From positions 30,433-94,432 of the forward strand of contig PXRU01000032.1 of NCBI GenBank assembly GCA_003020945.1: DNA of 64,000 bases, read 5' to 3'. Made by a program: the position numbers and the translations under genes. The first letter of the stretch is position 1. Each line of letters begins with the position of its first letter. Under the pieces are notes generated by a model that made no database searches, was not told where the DNA came from, and saw only the letters and a list, made by a program, of their open reading frames with translations. This DNA is from Halobacteriales archaeon QS_6_71_20. Its GTDB lineage: Archaea > Halobacteriota > Halobacteria > Halobacteriales > Haloferacaceae. Positions 1-8,751 of the stretch are shown piece by piece.

Positions 1-1175
1 TCGAGGACGACGCCGAGGAACGCATCGAGGCCCGGCTGGACGAGCTTCGGCGCGAACACGAGGAGCTGCAGTCGGTCGTCTCGGAGCTGCAGAGCGTGAT
101 CCGCTACAACGAGGAGCTGCTGTCGGGCACCGGGAGCGAGGTCGCCGAGGCGCTCCGCGGCGACGACCACGGCCACGACCACGGCGACGGCTCGCCGACG
201 GACCTGCTGGTCGACGGCGACGGCGACGGCGCGGCGGTCGTCTGCTGGACGTGCGGGACGTCGGTCGACCGCGGCGCGATCGAGGGGACGCTCGACCGAC
301 TGCGCTCGCTGCGCTCGCGCAAGCGCGACCGGATCCGGGAGGTCGACGACCGGATCGAGTCGCTGGAGGCGGAGCGCTCCGACGTCGAGCAGCGCCGCGC
401 CGAGCGCGAGCGCGTCCGGCGGGAGCTCGATCGGGTCGAGCGGGAGCGCGAGCGCCGCGAGCGGCGCCGCACGGAGCTCCGGGAGCGCCGCGAGGAGCTC
501 GAGGACCGCGTCGAGGAGCTCGAAGCCCGCGTCGAGGAGCTGGAGCGGGAGGGCCGAAGCGAGCTGCTCGACCGGCACCGCGAGGCCAACGAACTGGAGT
601 TCGAGCTCGGCCGGCTGGAGGACGAACTCGCGGACGTCGACGAGGAGATCGTCGACGTCGAGGCGGAGCTCGACGCCGAGGAGTCGGTGACCGCCGAGCG
701 CGAGCGCGTCGCCGAGGAGCTGGCCGACCTGCGGACCCGCATCGCCCGCACGGAGACGGACGCCGTGGAGCGGTTCAACGACCACATGGACGAGGTGCTC
801 GACGTGCTGGAGTACGACAACCTCGACCGGATCTGGATCGAGCGCGTCGCCCGGGACGGCCCGGAGGGGCGCTTCGACCTCCACGTCGTGCGCAGCACCG
901 ACGACGGGACGTCGTACGAGGACGTGGTCGACCACCTCTCGGAGAGCGAGCGGGAGGTGACGGGGCTGGTGTTCGCGCTGGCGGGGTATCTCGTCCACGA
1001 GGTGTACGAGTCGATGCCGTTCCTGCTGTTGGACTCCCTGGAGGCGATCGACTCCGAGCGGATCGCGGCGCTCGTGGAGTATCTCGCGGCGTACGCCGAC
1101 TACCCGGTGGTCGCGCTGCTGCCCGAGGACGAGCGGGCGCTAGACGACGAGCACGAGCGCATTAGGGAGATCTGA
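1..1175 (+). CDS. Archaea-specific SMC-related protein, 5' end outside window
   Basis: C-terminal part of a long Glu/Arg-rich coiled-coil ATPase-like protein; the frame is open from base 3, so the start lies upstream. A CxxC pair (bases 243-254, CWTC) follows a His/Asp-rich linker and looks like a zinc-hook-type turn between two coiled-coil arms. After the second arm the protein ends in an ABC-type head half: an LSESER signature-like motif, then FLLLDSLEAID, which resembles Walker B and D-loop. This fits the haloarchaeal SMC-related family (ASRP, Sph-like), thought to act in chromosome organisation or repair. Coiled-coil and head features are seen directly; the cellular role is inferred from the family. 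Confidence 0.8.
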   Translation, partial: EDDAEERIEARLDELRREHEELQSVVSELQSVIRYNEELLSGTGSEVAEALRGDDHGHDHGDGSPTDLLVDGDGDGAAVVCWTCGTSVDRGAIEGTLDRLRSLRSRKRDRIREVDDRIESLEAERSDVEQRRAERERVRRELDRVERERERRERRRTELRERREELEDRVEELEARVEELEREGRSELLDRHREANELEFELGRLEDELADVDEEIVDVEAELDAEESVTAERERVAEELADLRTRIARTETDAVERFNDHMDEVLDVLEYDNLDRIWIERVARDGPEGRFDLHVVRSTDDGTSYEDVVDHLSESEREVTGLVFALAGYLVHEVYESMPFLLLDSLEAIDSERIAALVEYLAAYADYPVVALLPEDERALDDEHERIREI

Positions 1176-1263
1176 TCGCGTCGGAACCGGCCGACGCCCG
1201 CGACCGTCGGGGCGACGGGGAGAACGCAAGCCTCTTGTTTAGGTCGGCCCGACCGGGTTCGAG

Positions 1264-1821
1264 ATGCGATTGAGCCGCCGCGACGCGCTCGCCGCCCTCG
1301 TCGCCGGCGGCGTCGGCTCCCTCGCCGGCTGTGGCGCGCCGACCGCCCGGTCGTCGCCGTCGAGCCGGGAGGCGGCCGGCGACGCGGCGGAGACGCCCGT
1401 CGGCGACCACGAACTGGCGACGCTCGTCGCCGTCGCGGAGGCCGTCTACCCCTCCGAGGTCGAGGGCGTCGGGGAGTTCGTCCGGACGTACACCGGCAGT
1501 CGCGTGGAGGGGGCAGGTTCGTACGCCCGCGGCGTCGCCGAGGCGGTCGGGACGCTCGACGACTACGCCGCGGAGTTCCACGACATCGAGTACGCGTCGC
1601 TCCCGGCGTCGACGCGACGCGAGACGCTGGAGTACATGAGCGTCGACGACGTGGCGCCGGACCCGGACGGGACCGAGGCCCAGCGGGTGCGACACTACCT
1701 CGTGAACGAACTGCTGTACGCGCTGTACACGTCGCCGACGGGCGCGTCGCTGGCCGGACTGGAGAACCCCCCGGGCCACCCCGGCGGGACGCGTTCGTAC
1801 CGGGAGGGGCCGGACGCATGA
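1264..1821 (+). CDS. Gluconate 2-dehydrogenase subunit 3-like Tat lipoprotein
   Basis: 185 aa. The N-terminus has an SRRD twin-arginine motif, a hydrophobic stretch and a lipobox ending in Cys near residue 23, so the protein is probably Tat-exported and lipid-anchored. The body (ELATLVAVAEAVYPSE, LVNELLYALYTSPTGA, PPGHPGG) resembles gluconate 2-dehydrogenase subunit 3, the small partner of a membrane-bound sugar or polyol dehydrogenase. It overlaps the GMC flavoprotein gene by 4 bp (ATGA), so the two are translationally coupled and probably form one complex. The substrate cannot be told from the sequence. Confidence 0.82.
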   Translation: MRLSRRDALAALVAGGVGSLAGCGAPTARSSPSSREAAGDAAETPVGDHELATLVAVAEAVYPSEVEGVGEFVRTYTGSRVEGAGSYARGVAEAVGTLDDYAAEFHDIEYASLPASTRRETLEYMSVDDVAPDPDGTEAQRVRHYLVNELLYALYTSPTGASLAGLENPPGHPGGTRSYREGPDA

Positions 1822-3437
1822 GCGCCGGCGGCGCCGACGGGGGCGAGGCGGTCGACCGAACGCCGTCCGAGCGGGTCGACGTCTGCGTCGTCGGCGCGGG
1901 GCCCGCCGGCGCGATCGTCGCGGCGGAGCTGTCGGCCGCCGGTCACGACGTGGTCGTCCTCGACGCGGGGCCGCGGTTCGACCCCGAGGACCGCCCCGAG
2001 CGCATGGAGCGACACCTCCGCCCCGGCGTCGACCGGGCGGTGTGGGACACGGGCGGGGAGCGCGACACCTTCAGCGCCAGCGGCGACCGACACTACCCGC
2101 TCGACGCCGCCCGGGTGAAGGGGATCGGCGGGAGCACGCTCCACTGGCAGGCGATGGTGATGCGGCTGCACGAGCAGGACTTCCGGCTGGACTCGTCGGT
2201 CGGCCTCGGGGACGACTGGCCGATCGACTACGCGGACCTGCGGCCGTACTACGCCCGTGCCGAGGCGGAACTGTCGGTCGCGGGCGCCTCCGACAACCCG
2301 TTCGCGCCGCCGCGCGAGCGCCCCCACCCGCTTCCGGCGTTCCCGCCGTCGTACAGCGACTCGCTGTTCGCGGAGGCGTGCGAGGCGGTCGGGCTGGCGA
2401 CCCACTCGGTGCCGAACGCGCGCAACTCCGAGCCGACCGACGAGGCGGGCGCCTGCGTCGGCTACGGCACCTGCAAGCCGGTGTGTCCCTCGGGCGCGAA
2501 GTACGACGCCACGCGACACGTCGCCGCCGCCGAGGCCGACGGCGCCCGCGTGCTCGACCGGGTGCCGGTCCAGCGGCTCGTCCACGACGCCGACGGCGAC
2601 CGCGTCACCCACGCCGTGTACGCGACGCCGGACGGCGAGGAACACCGGCAGGAAGCCCGGGAGTTCGTCGTCGCCGCCGGCGGCGTGGAGACCCCCCGGC
2701 TCCTTCTCCTCTCGCGCAGCGAGTCGTACCCCGACGGCCTCGCCAACTCCTCGGGGCTGGTGGGGCGGTACTTCATGGACCACCTGTTCGCGGGGATGGG
2801 CGGCACGCTTGAGGAGCCGACGCGCCAGAAGCACGTCGGCTTCAACACGACGGAAAGCCACCAGTTCTACGACCGCCCGGACGACTCGCGGACGGCGTTC
2901 AAGCTGGAGTTGCTCAACTACGCGGGGCCCGCGCCCGCCGACGTCGCGCTGTCGGCGGACAGCTTCGGCGACGAACTGCTCGCGGAGGTCCGCGAGGGGT
3001 ACGGCACGCACGTGGCGATGGGCGCGCTCGTGGAGCAGCTCCCCCGCAGGGAGAACCGCATCCGGCTCGACCCCTCCCGCACCGACGACCGCGGCAACCC
3101 GGTGCCGGACGTGGTGTGGAGCCTCGACGGGACGACGCGGCGGACCATCGAGCGGGCCAACGAGGTCCAACGGGCGGTGCTCGAGGAGCTCGGCGCCGAC
3201 ATCGGGTGGACGGTCGGCCCGGAGAACACCGGCCCGGCGTACCACCACATGGGGACGACCCGGATGGGGACCGACCCCGCCGAGAGCGTCGTGACCCCGC
3301 AGCTGCGGACCCACGACCTCGACAACCTCACGCTCTCGGGCAGCTCCGTGTTCGTCACCGGCGGGGCGATGAACCCGACGCTCACCATCGCGGCGCTGTC
3401 GCTGAAGGCGGCCGAACACGTCGACGAGCGGCTCTGA
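1818..3437 (+). CDS. GMC family oxidoreductase (gluconate dehydrogenase-like large subunit)
   Basis: 539 aa FAD-dependent dehydrogenase. The Rossmann motif GAGPAG lies at residues 26-31, followed by the ADP-ribose-binding acidic strand end (VVLDAG). A Cys-containing segment (YGTCKPVCPSGAK) is typical of gluconate or sorbitol dehydrogenase-type GMC proteins. The GMC C-terminal domain carries the catalytic HHMGTTRMG motif (about 476-484) and a closing flavin-binding GGAMNPTLTI. With the upstream subunit 3 gene it forms a two-gene unit, probably oxidising a sugar or polyol on the outer membrane face. No signal peptide is seen, so export would rely on its Tat-bearing partner. Confidence 0.88.
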   Translation: MSAGGADGGEAVDRTPSERVDVCVVGAGPAGAIVAAELSAAGHDVVVLDAGPRFDPEDRPERMERHLRPGVDRAVWDTGGERDTFSASGDRHYPLDAARVKGIGGSTLHWQAMVMRLHEQDFRLDSSVGLGDDWPIDYADLRPYYARAEAELSVAGASDNPFAPPRERPHPLPAFPPSYSDSLFAEACEAVGLATHSVPNARNSEPTDEAGACVGYGTCKPVCPSGAKYDATRHVAAAEADGARVLDRVPVQRLVHDADGDRVTHAVYATPDGEEHRQEAREFVVAAGGVETPRLLLLSRSESYPDGLANSSGLVGRYFMDHLFAGMGGTLEEPTRQKHVGFNTTESHQFYDRPDDSRTAFKLELLNYAGPAPADVALSADSFGDELLAEVREGYGTHVAMGALVEQLPRRENRIRLDPSRTDDRGNPVPDVVWSLDGTTRRTIERANEVQRAVLEELGADIGWTVGPENTGPAYHHMGTTRMGTDPAESVVTPQLRTHDLDNLTLSGSSVFVTGGAMNPTLTIAALSLKAAEHVDERL

Positions 3438-3505
3438 GCGTCCGCGCTCCGGCGTCCGGCGGCGCGGCGCGAAGGGGTTTCGGCCGCCCGAAACATCGAC
3501 AGTCT

Positions 3506-3519
3506 TTAGGGAGCCCTAA
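3506..3519. promoter_or_regulatory. DtxR/IdeR-like palindrome upstream of the iron importer operon
   Basis: TTAGG-GAGC-CCTAA, with perfect 5-bp arms, lies 16 bp upstream of the ATG at 3535, where the TATA/BRE of a leaderless haloarchaeal gene would be. The arms match the TTAGG-N4-CCTAA half-site of DtxR-family iron or manganese repressors (SirR/IdeR/DtxR). The operon that follows encodes an iron(III)-type ABC importer, so iron repression is a reasonable inference. Confidence 0.5.
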
Positions 3520-3534
3520 TCGTTCGTCGGGACA

Positions 3535-4713
3535 ATGAGTTCGTCCCAGGATATCTGCGTCGTCATCCCGACGATCCGGGAACACGAGTGTCTCCGGGCG
3601 TACGTCGACAACGCCCGCGAACACGGCTTCGACACCGACCGGCTGTTCTTCGTGCTCGTAACCGAGGACTTCTGTGACGTCGACGCGATGCGTGCGATGC
3701 TGGCCGAGGAGGGCGTCGACGGGGCCGTTTTCGACGGGAGCGCGCGCGACCGGTGGTTCGCCGAACACGACGCCGCGGAGTTCTCGCACCTGGTACCGGC
3801 CGCCAGTCACGCACAGACCTCCTTCGGGCTGCTGTACATGTGGGCCCACGAGCGCTTCGAGTACGGCGTCTTCATCGACGACGACACGCTCCCCCACGAC
3901 GACGCGGACTTCTTCGGGACGCACATGGAGAACCTGGCCCACGAGGGACCGGTCGAGTCGGTCGGCTCCGACGAGTCCTGGGTGAACGTTCTCTACCAGA
4001 GCGACACGGACCTGTACCCCCGCGGCTACCCCTACGCGGCGATGGACGAGACCGTCGAGACGGACACCGAACACGTCGACAGCGTCGTCGCCTCCCAGGG
4101 GCTGTGGACGAACGTGCCCGACCTCGACGCCGTCCGCATCCTGATGGACGGCGACCTGCGGGGGCAGGCGCGGACCCGGACCGTCGCCGACGACTTCCGG
4201 CGCGACTTCGTCGCCGCGGACGGCGAGTACCTCACCGTCTGCTCGATGAACCTCGCGTTCCGCCGGGAGGTGATCCCGGCGTTCTACCAGCTGCCGATGG
4301 ACGACAACGAGTGGGACGTCGGCCGCTTCGACGACATCTGGTCGGGGCTGTTCCTCAAGCGCGCGGCGGACGTGCTCGGCAAGCGGGTGTACAACGGCGG
4401 CCCGCTGTGTGAGCACAACAAGGCGCCCCGCTCCACGTTCGACGACCTCGCCAACGAGGTCGCGGGGCTGGAGCTGAACGAACACGTCTGGGAGGTGATC
4501 GACGGCGTCGCCGACGACGCCGACTCCTTCACGGCGGCGTTCGCGGAGATGGCCGACGCGCTCGCCGAGGGCGACTTCTCCGAGTGGAACAACGGCGCCT
4601 TCCTCAACCACTGCGGGGAGTACATGCGCGACTGGCTGGACTGCCTCGACCGCGTCGAGGGCGCGGCGACGCCCGCGGCCGCCGAGTCCCCGGAGGTGCC
4701 GGCCGATGACTGA
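3535..4713 (+). CDS. Alpha-1,4-glucan-protein synthase (RGP/GT75-like)
   Basis: 392 aa. The N-terminus (DICVVIPTIRE) and a DDD sugar-nucleotide/metal motif at residues 115-117 (FIDDDTLPHDD) place it with the reversibly glycosylated polypeptide family, annotated in haloarchaea as alpha-1,4-glucan-protein synthase. Plant homologues are UDP-arabinopyranose mutases; the archaeal role is unproven. The stop codon overlaps the following binding-protein gene by 8 bp, so it is the first gene of the iron importer operon. No signal peptide or membrane segment is visible; it is probably cytoplasmic. The start is supported by the promoter palindrome just upstream and by the absence of another Met nearby. 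Confidence 0.72.
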   Translation: MSSSQDICVVIPTIREHECLRAYVDNAREHGFDTDRLFFVLVTEDFCDVDAMRAMLAEEGVDGAVFDGSARDRWFAEHDAAEFSHLVPAASHAQTSFGLLYMWAHERFEYGVFIDDDTLPHDDADFFGTHMENLAHEGPVESVGSDESWVNVLYQSDTDLYPRGYPYAAMDETVETDTEHVDSVVASQGLWTNVPDLDAVRILMDGDLRGQARTRTVADDFRRDFVAADGEYLTVCSMNLAFRREVIPAFYQLPMDDNEWDVGRFDDIWSGLFLKRAADVLGKRVYNGGPLCEHNKAPRSTFDDLANEVAGLELNEHVWEVIDGVADDADSFTAAFAEMADALAEGDFSEWNNGAFLNHCGEYMRDWLDCLDRVEGAATPAAAESPEVPADD

Positions 4714-5923
4714 TGACACGAACGACGACACCACGGACGGACGGCGGACGTGTCGCCGACGCCGGGTGCTCGCCGGACTGGGCGCCGCCGGCGTCGCCGG
4801 ACTGGCCGGCTGTAACGGCGTCGGCGACGACGGCACCGAAACCGGGACCGAGAGCGGCAACGGCACCGCGACCGGGACCGCCGGCAACGAGGACGCCATC
4901 GGCGCGGCGTTCGACGACTTCCGCGGCTCCGGGCCGCTCGCCGAGGGTCGGTCCGACGTCGGCGGCACCCGGATCGCCGACCTGCCGAACCTCTCGGGCG
5001 AGCTGACGATCTACCTCGGCGGCGGCGAGGGCGGCCTCTACCGCGACCTGATCGCGCGGTTCCGGGAGATCTACCCCGACTTCGAGCCGAAGCTGCGGGA
5101 GTCGGCCACCTCCGACGCCGCGAACACCCTGATCAACGAGGGGTCGGCGACGCCGGCGGACGTGTTCTGGTCGGTCGACGCCGGCTCGCTGTCGGCGGTC
5201 GCGGACGAGGGGCTGACCGCGACGCTGCCCGGCGAGGTCGTCGAGGCGGTGCCCGAGGAGTTCCACCCGGACGACCGCTGGGTCGGGACGGCAGGTCGCG
5301 CCCGCGCAGTGCCGTACAACACGTCGGAGCTCTCCGACGGCGACGTGCCCGACAGCGTGATGTCGTTCCCGGAGTCGGAGGCGCTGGCGAACGCGGTCGG
5401 GTGGGCGCCCACCTACGGCGCGTTCCAGGCGTTCGTCACGGCGATGCGGCTCGTCGAGGGGGAGGAGGCGACCCGCGAGTGGCTCCGGGGGATGCTCGAT
5501 GCGGGCGTCGCCGAGTACAACAACGAGTTCCTCGTCTCCAACGCCGTCGCCGACGGCGGGCTCGGGGCGGGCTTCGCGAACCACTACTACGCGCTCCGGG
5601 TGCAGGCGGCGCGGCCGGACGCGCCGGTGGATCTTGCGTTCACCGGCGGCGACGCGGGCGCGCTGATCAACGCCGCCGGCGCCGAGGTGCTGTCGGCCAG
5701 CGAGAACACGGAGTCGGCGTTCGCGTTCGTCCGACACCTCCTGTCGGCGGAGGCCCAGGAGTTCTTCGCCACCCGGACGTACGCGTACCCGATGGTCGCG
5801 GAGATCCCGCCGGTCGGCGGCCTCCCGCCGATCGACGAGCTGAACCCGCCCAGCGTCGACCTGACCGAGCTGTCGAACATCCAGCCGACCCTCGAACTCA
5901 TGCGCGACGTGGGGGGGCTGTGA
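4706..5923 (+). CDS. Iron(III)-type ABC transporter substrate-binding lipoprotein
   Basis: 405 aa. Tat motif CRRRR at 16-20, hydrophobic stretch and lipobox LAGC with Cys at 36; a Gly/Thr/Asn linker follows. The mature part (LSGELTIYLGGGEGGLYRD, PADVFWSVDAGSL, AGALINAAG) matches the FbpA/AfuA periplasmic-binding class for iron and related ligands. It overlaps the upstream RGP-like gene by 8 bp and is followed by the permease and ATPase, giving a complete importer. The mature protein sits outside the membrane, lipid-anchored. Iron is inferred from family and from the DtxR-like box, not shown. Confidence 0.85.
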   Translation: MTDDTNDDTTDGRRTCRRRRVLAGLGAAGVAGLAGCNGVGDDGTETGTESGNGTATGTAGNEDAIGAAFDDFRGSGPLAEGRSDVGGTRIADLPNLSGELTIYLGGGEGGLYRDLIARFREIYPDFEPKLRESATSDAANTLINEGSATPADVFWSVDAGSLSAVADEGLTATLPGEVVEAVPEEFHPDDRWVGTAGRARAVPYNTSELSDGDVPDSVMSFPESEALANAVGWAPTYGAFQAFVTAMRLVEGEEATREWLRGMLDAGVAEYNNEFLVSNAVADGGLGAGFANHYYALRVQAARPDAPVDLAFTGGDAGALINAAGAEVLSASENTESAFAFVRHLLSAEAQEFFATRTYAYPMVAEIPPVGGLPPIDELNPPSVDLTELSNIQPTLELMRDVGGL

Positions 5924-6053
5924 TGGGGACGACGGGCTGAGATGGCCGGCGAGGGCGTCGGTCGGGTCCGCGGGCTGGTCGTCGACGGGGACGGCCTCGA
6001 CGCTGTCGGTCGCCGACGCCGTCTCGCTGCTGGCGTCGGGGACGACGACCGAG

Positions 6054-7514
6054 GTGCTCGCCAACAGCGTCGCGCTCGTCGGCCTCGTCACCGCGGCCTC
6101 GGTCGCGCTAGGCGTCCCGCTTGCGGTGTTGACGGTCCAGACGGACCTCCCGTTCCGTCGGTTCTGGACGGTGGTGGCGGCGCTCCCGCTGGTCGTCCCG
6201 AGCTACATCGGCGCGTTCGCGTACGTGTCGGCGTTCGGGCCCAGCGGCGCCCTCCCGGACCTGCTGACGCGGTACGGGGTGGGCGCCGTGACCCCCCACC
6301 TCCCGACGGTGTACGGCCTGGGCGGGACGGCGCTCGTGTTGACGCTGTTCACGTACCCGTACGTCTTCCTCACGACGCGGGCGTCGCTGCTGTCGTTCGA
6401 CACCACGCAGCTGGAGGCGGCGCGGACGCTGAACCACTCGTACCCGGCGGCGTTCCGCCGGGTGATCCTGCCGCAGATCGCGCCGGGGGTCACCGCGGGC
6501 GCGCTGCTGGTCGCGCTGTACACGCTCTCGGACTTCGGCACGCCGGCGATCATGCGGTTCGACGTGTTCACGCGGGTCATCTACGTGGAGCTGAACAGCT
6601 TCGGGGTCGGCCGCGCGAACGCGACGCTGCTGTCGATCCAGCTGCTCGCGGTGACGGCCGTGATCCTCTCGCTCGAATCCCGCGTCAGCGGCAGCGCCGC
6701 GGCCGGCTACGGGACGCCCTCCTCGGCGGAGTCGGTCGTCTCGCTGGGGCGGCTCCGCGGGGTCGCGGCGCTGCTCCCGGCGCTGGTGAGCCTGTTCACG
6801 CTCGTGCTTCCGGTCGGCATCCTCACGATGTGGCTGCTGCGCTCGGGACCGGGGTACAGCGGCGGCGGGCTCGCGTTCCGGCCGGAGTTCGCCGCCAACT
6901 CGGTGTACGTCGCGGTCCTCGCGGCCGCGGCGACGGTGCTTTTCGCGCTGCCGGTGGCGTACTACGCGGGGCGGTCGGACTCGGCGCTGGCGACGTTCGC
7001 CGAGCGCGCGACGTATCTGGGTTACGCGATGCCGGGCGTGGTGCTGGGGCTCGCGCTGGTGTTCTTCTCCAGCCAGTGGCTCCGCGACGCCGTGGGCGCG
7101 GGCGCCGCCCGGCTCGTCTACCAGTCGCTCCCGCTGCTCGTGTTCGCGTACGTCGTCCGGTTCCTGCCGCAGGCCGTCGGCGCGACCCGCTCGTCGGTGC
7201 TGGGCGTCGACCGCGACCTCGTCGGCGCGGCCCGCCTCCTGGGCGAGTCGGCCGGCGGGGCGTTCAGGCGGGTGACGCTCCCGCTCATCTCCCCGGGACT
7301 GGTCGCCGGAGCGGCGCTCGTGTTCCTCACGACGATGAAGGAGCTCGACACGACGCTCATCCTGCATCCGACAGGGTTTACAACGATAGTGACCTACATC
7401 TGGCGAGTTCAGGAGGCCGGGTACTACGGCCGCGCCGCGCTGCCGGCGCTGGTGTTGGTCGCGGTCTCCGGTCTCTCGATGCTGCCGCTACTCAAGGGAA
7501 ACGACGATGCCTGA
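6054..7514 (+). CDS. Iron ABC transporter permease (FbpB-like), N-terminus uncertain
   Basis: About 486 aa from a GTG at 6054, two fused permease domains. EAA loops are visible in both halves (EAARTLNHSYPAAFRRVILP and GAARLLGESAGGAFRRVTLP). The frame stays open upstream to before 5922 but has no ATG/GTG in that stretch, and those residues (for example WPARASVGSAGW) do not form the first membrane helix usually found in this family. An ATG at 5923 overlaps the stop of the binding protein (TGATG) yet runs only five codons in another frame. The simplest reading is a lost N-terminus through a frameshift, or a sequence error near 5930-5945. The 3' end overlaps the ATPase gene by 8 bp. Confidence 0.75.
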   Translation: MLANSVALVGLVTAASVALGVPLAVLTVQTDLPFRRFWTVVAALPLVVPSYIGAFAYVSAFGPSGALPDLLTRYGVGAVTPHLPTVYGLGGTALVLTLFTYPYVFLTTRASLLSFDTTQLEAARTLNHSYPAAFRRVILPQIAPGVTAGALLVALYTLSDFGTPAIMRFDVFTRVIYVELNSFGVGRANATLLSIQLLAVTAVILSLESRVSGSAAAGYGTPSSAESVVSLGRLRGVAALLPALVSLFTLVLPVGILTMWLLRSGPGYSGGGLAFRPEFAANSVYVAVLAAAATVLFALPVAYYAGRSDSALATFAERATYLGYAMPGVVLGLALVFFSSQWLRDAVGAGAARLVYQSLPLLVFAYVVRFLPQAVGATRSSVLGVDRDLVGAARLLGESAGGAFRRVTLPLISPGLVAGAALVFLTTMKELDTTLILHPTGFTTIVTYIWRVQEAGYYGRAALPALVLVAVSGLSMLPLLKGNDDA

Positions 7515-8751
7515 CGACGCACACCCCCGGGACGGCGACGCCAGCACCCCCGAACGCAGCGACGCCGCCGACGCCGCGCCGGCGACCGACGGCGGCGCCG
7601 CGGTGGGCGACGCCGAGTGGGACGCGGCTGCGGAGCGGGGCGCCGTCGTCGGCGAGTCGACCGGCGGACGCGGCGTCGGCGACCCCGACGGCGACGTGGT
7701 GTTGCGGCTGGCGGACGTCGTCAAGCGCTACGGCTCCGAGACGGCCGTCTCGGGGCTCGACCTCACCGTGCGGGAGGGGGAGCTCGTCACGCTGCTTGGT
7801 CCCTCGGGCTGCGGGAAGACGACGACCCTCCGAATGATCGCGGGGCTCGAGGCGCCCACGGAGGGGACGATCGCCGTCGGCGACGACGTCGTCGCCGGCG
7901 ACGGCGCGGTGACGCCCCCGGAGGAGCGCGACGTGGGGCTCGTGTTCCAGGAGTTCGCGCTGTTCCCGCATCTCACCGTCGCCGAGAACGTCGCCTTCGG
8001 GCTGGAGGAGCCGGACTCGCCCGACGCCGACAGGCGGGTGGAGACCCTGCTGGAGCTGGTGGGGCTGGCGGAGTACGGCGACCGCTCGCCCGCCGACCTC
8101 TCGGGGGGGCAGCGTCAGCGGGTCGCGCTCGCGCGCTCGCTGGCGCCGGAGCCGGACGTCCTGCTGCTGGACGAGCCGTTCTCGAACCTCGACGTGAGCC
8201 TCCGCGTCCGGATGCGCGAGGAGGTGAAGCGCATCCTCGAGGAGGCGGGCGTCACCGCCGTCTCGGTCACCCACGACCAGGAGGAGGCGCTGTCGCTGTC
8301 CGACCGGGTCGCCGTCGTCAACGACGGCCGGATCGAGCAGGTGGGCGAGCCGGGCGAGGTGTTCGAGCACCCCACCTCGCGGTTCGTCGCCTCCTTCCTC
8401 GGCCAGGCGAGCTTCCTCTCGGCCAGGATCGGCGAGGGGGGCGTCGAGACGGTCGTCGGCTCCTACGACCGCGACCTGCTGAAGGGACTGGGCGACGGCT
8501 ACGTCGGGAGTCGGGTCGACGTGCTCGTCCGCCCCGACGACCTCCGGGCGACGCCGGTCGCCGAGGGCGACGCCGACGGGGAGGTCGTCCGCAGACAGTA
8601 CACCGGCCCCTCGTTCGTCTACCACGTGAGGCTCCACGACGGAACGGTGCTGTGCTGTCTCCACAACCACACCGAGGAGTTCGAGGTGGGCGAGCCGGTC
8701 GCGGTCACGCTGGTCGCCGACCACGCGCTGGCGTGGTACCCCGCGGCGTAG
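7507..8751 (+). CDS. ABC transporter ATP-binding protein (iron/spermidine-type)
   Basis: 414 aa. An acidic low-complexity N-terminal extension of about 60 residues precedes the ATPase domain. Walker A GPSGCGKTT is at 98-106, Q-loop at VFQEF (146-150), signature LSGGQ at 198-202, Walker B LLLDEP at 219-224 and the switch His in SVTHDQ. The C-terminal part (ARIGEGGVETVVGSYDRD, VLVRPDDLRAT) is a TOBE-type regulatory domain as in FbpC/PotA. It overlaps the permease by 8 bp and completes the importer. The extension is unusual for the family and may reflect halophilic acidification. Confidence 0.9.
   Translation: MPDDAHPRDGDASTPERSDAADAAPATDGGAAVGDAEWDAAAERGAVVGESTGGRGVGDPDGDVVLRLADVVKRYGSETAVSGLDLTVREGELVTLLGPSGCGKTTTLRMIAGLEAPTEGTIAVGDDVVAGDGAVTPPEERDVGLVFQEFALFPHLTVAENVAFGLEEPDSPDADRRVETLLELVGLAEYGDRSPADLSGGQRQRVALARSLAPEPDVLLLDEPFSNLDVSLRVRMREEVKRILEEAGVTAVSVTHDQEEALSLSDRVAVVNDGRIEQVGEPGEVFEHPTSRFVASFLGQASFLSARIGEGGVETVVGSYDRDLLKGLGDGYVGSRVDVLVRPDDLRATPVAEGDADGEVVRRQYTGPSFVYHVRLHDGTVLCCLHNHTEEFEVGEPVAVTLVADHALAWYPAA

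Noticed and set aside
3382..4968. Long minus-strand open frame opposite the GT75-like and iron-binding protein genes
   Set aside because: It is antisense to well-supported genes, rich in Arg/Val/His without motifs, and a usual by-product of high GC codon use.
6108..7367. Long minus-strand frame opposite the iron permease
   Set aside because: Arg/Glu/His-rich, no domain, fully antisense to a permease with clear EAA loops.
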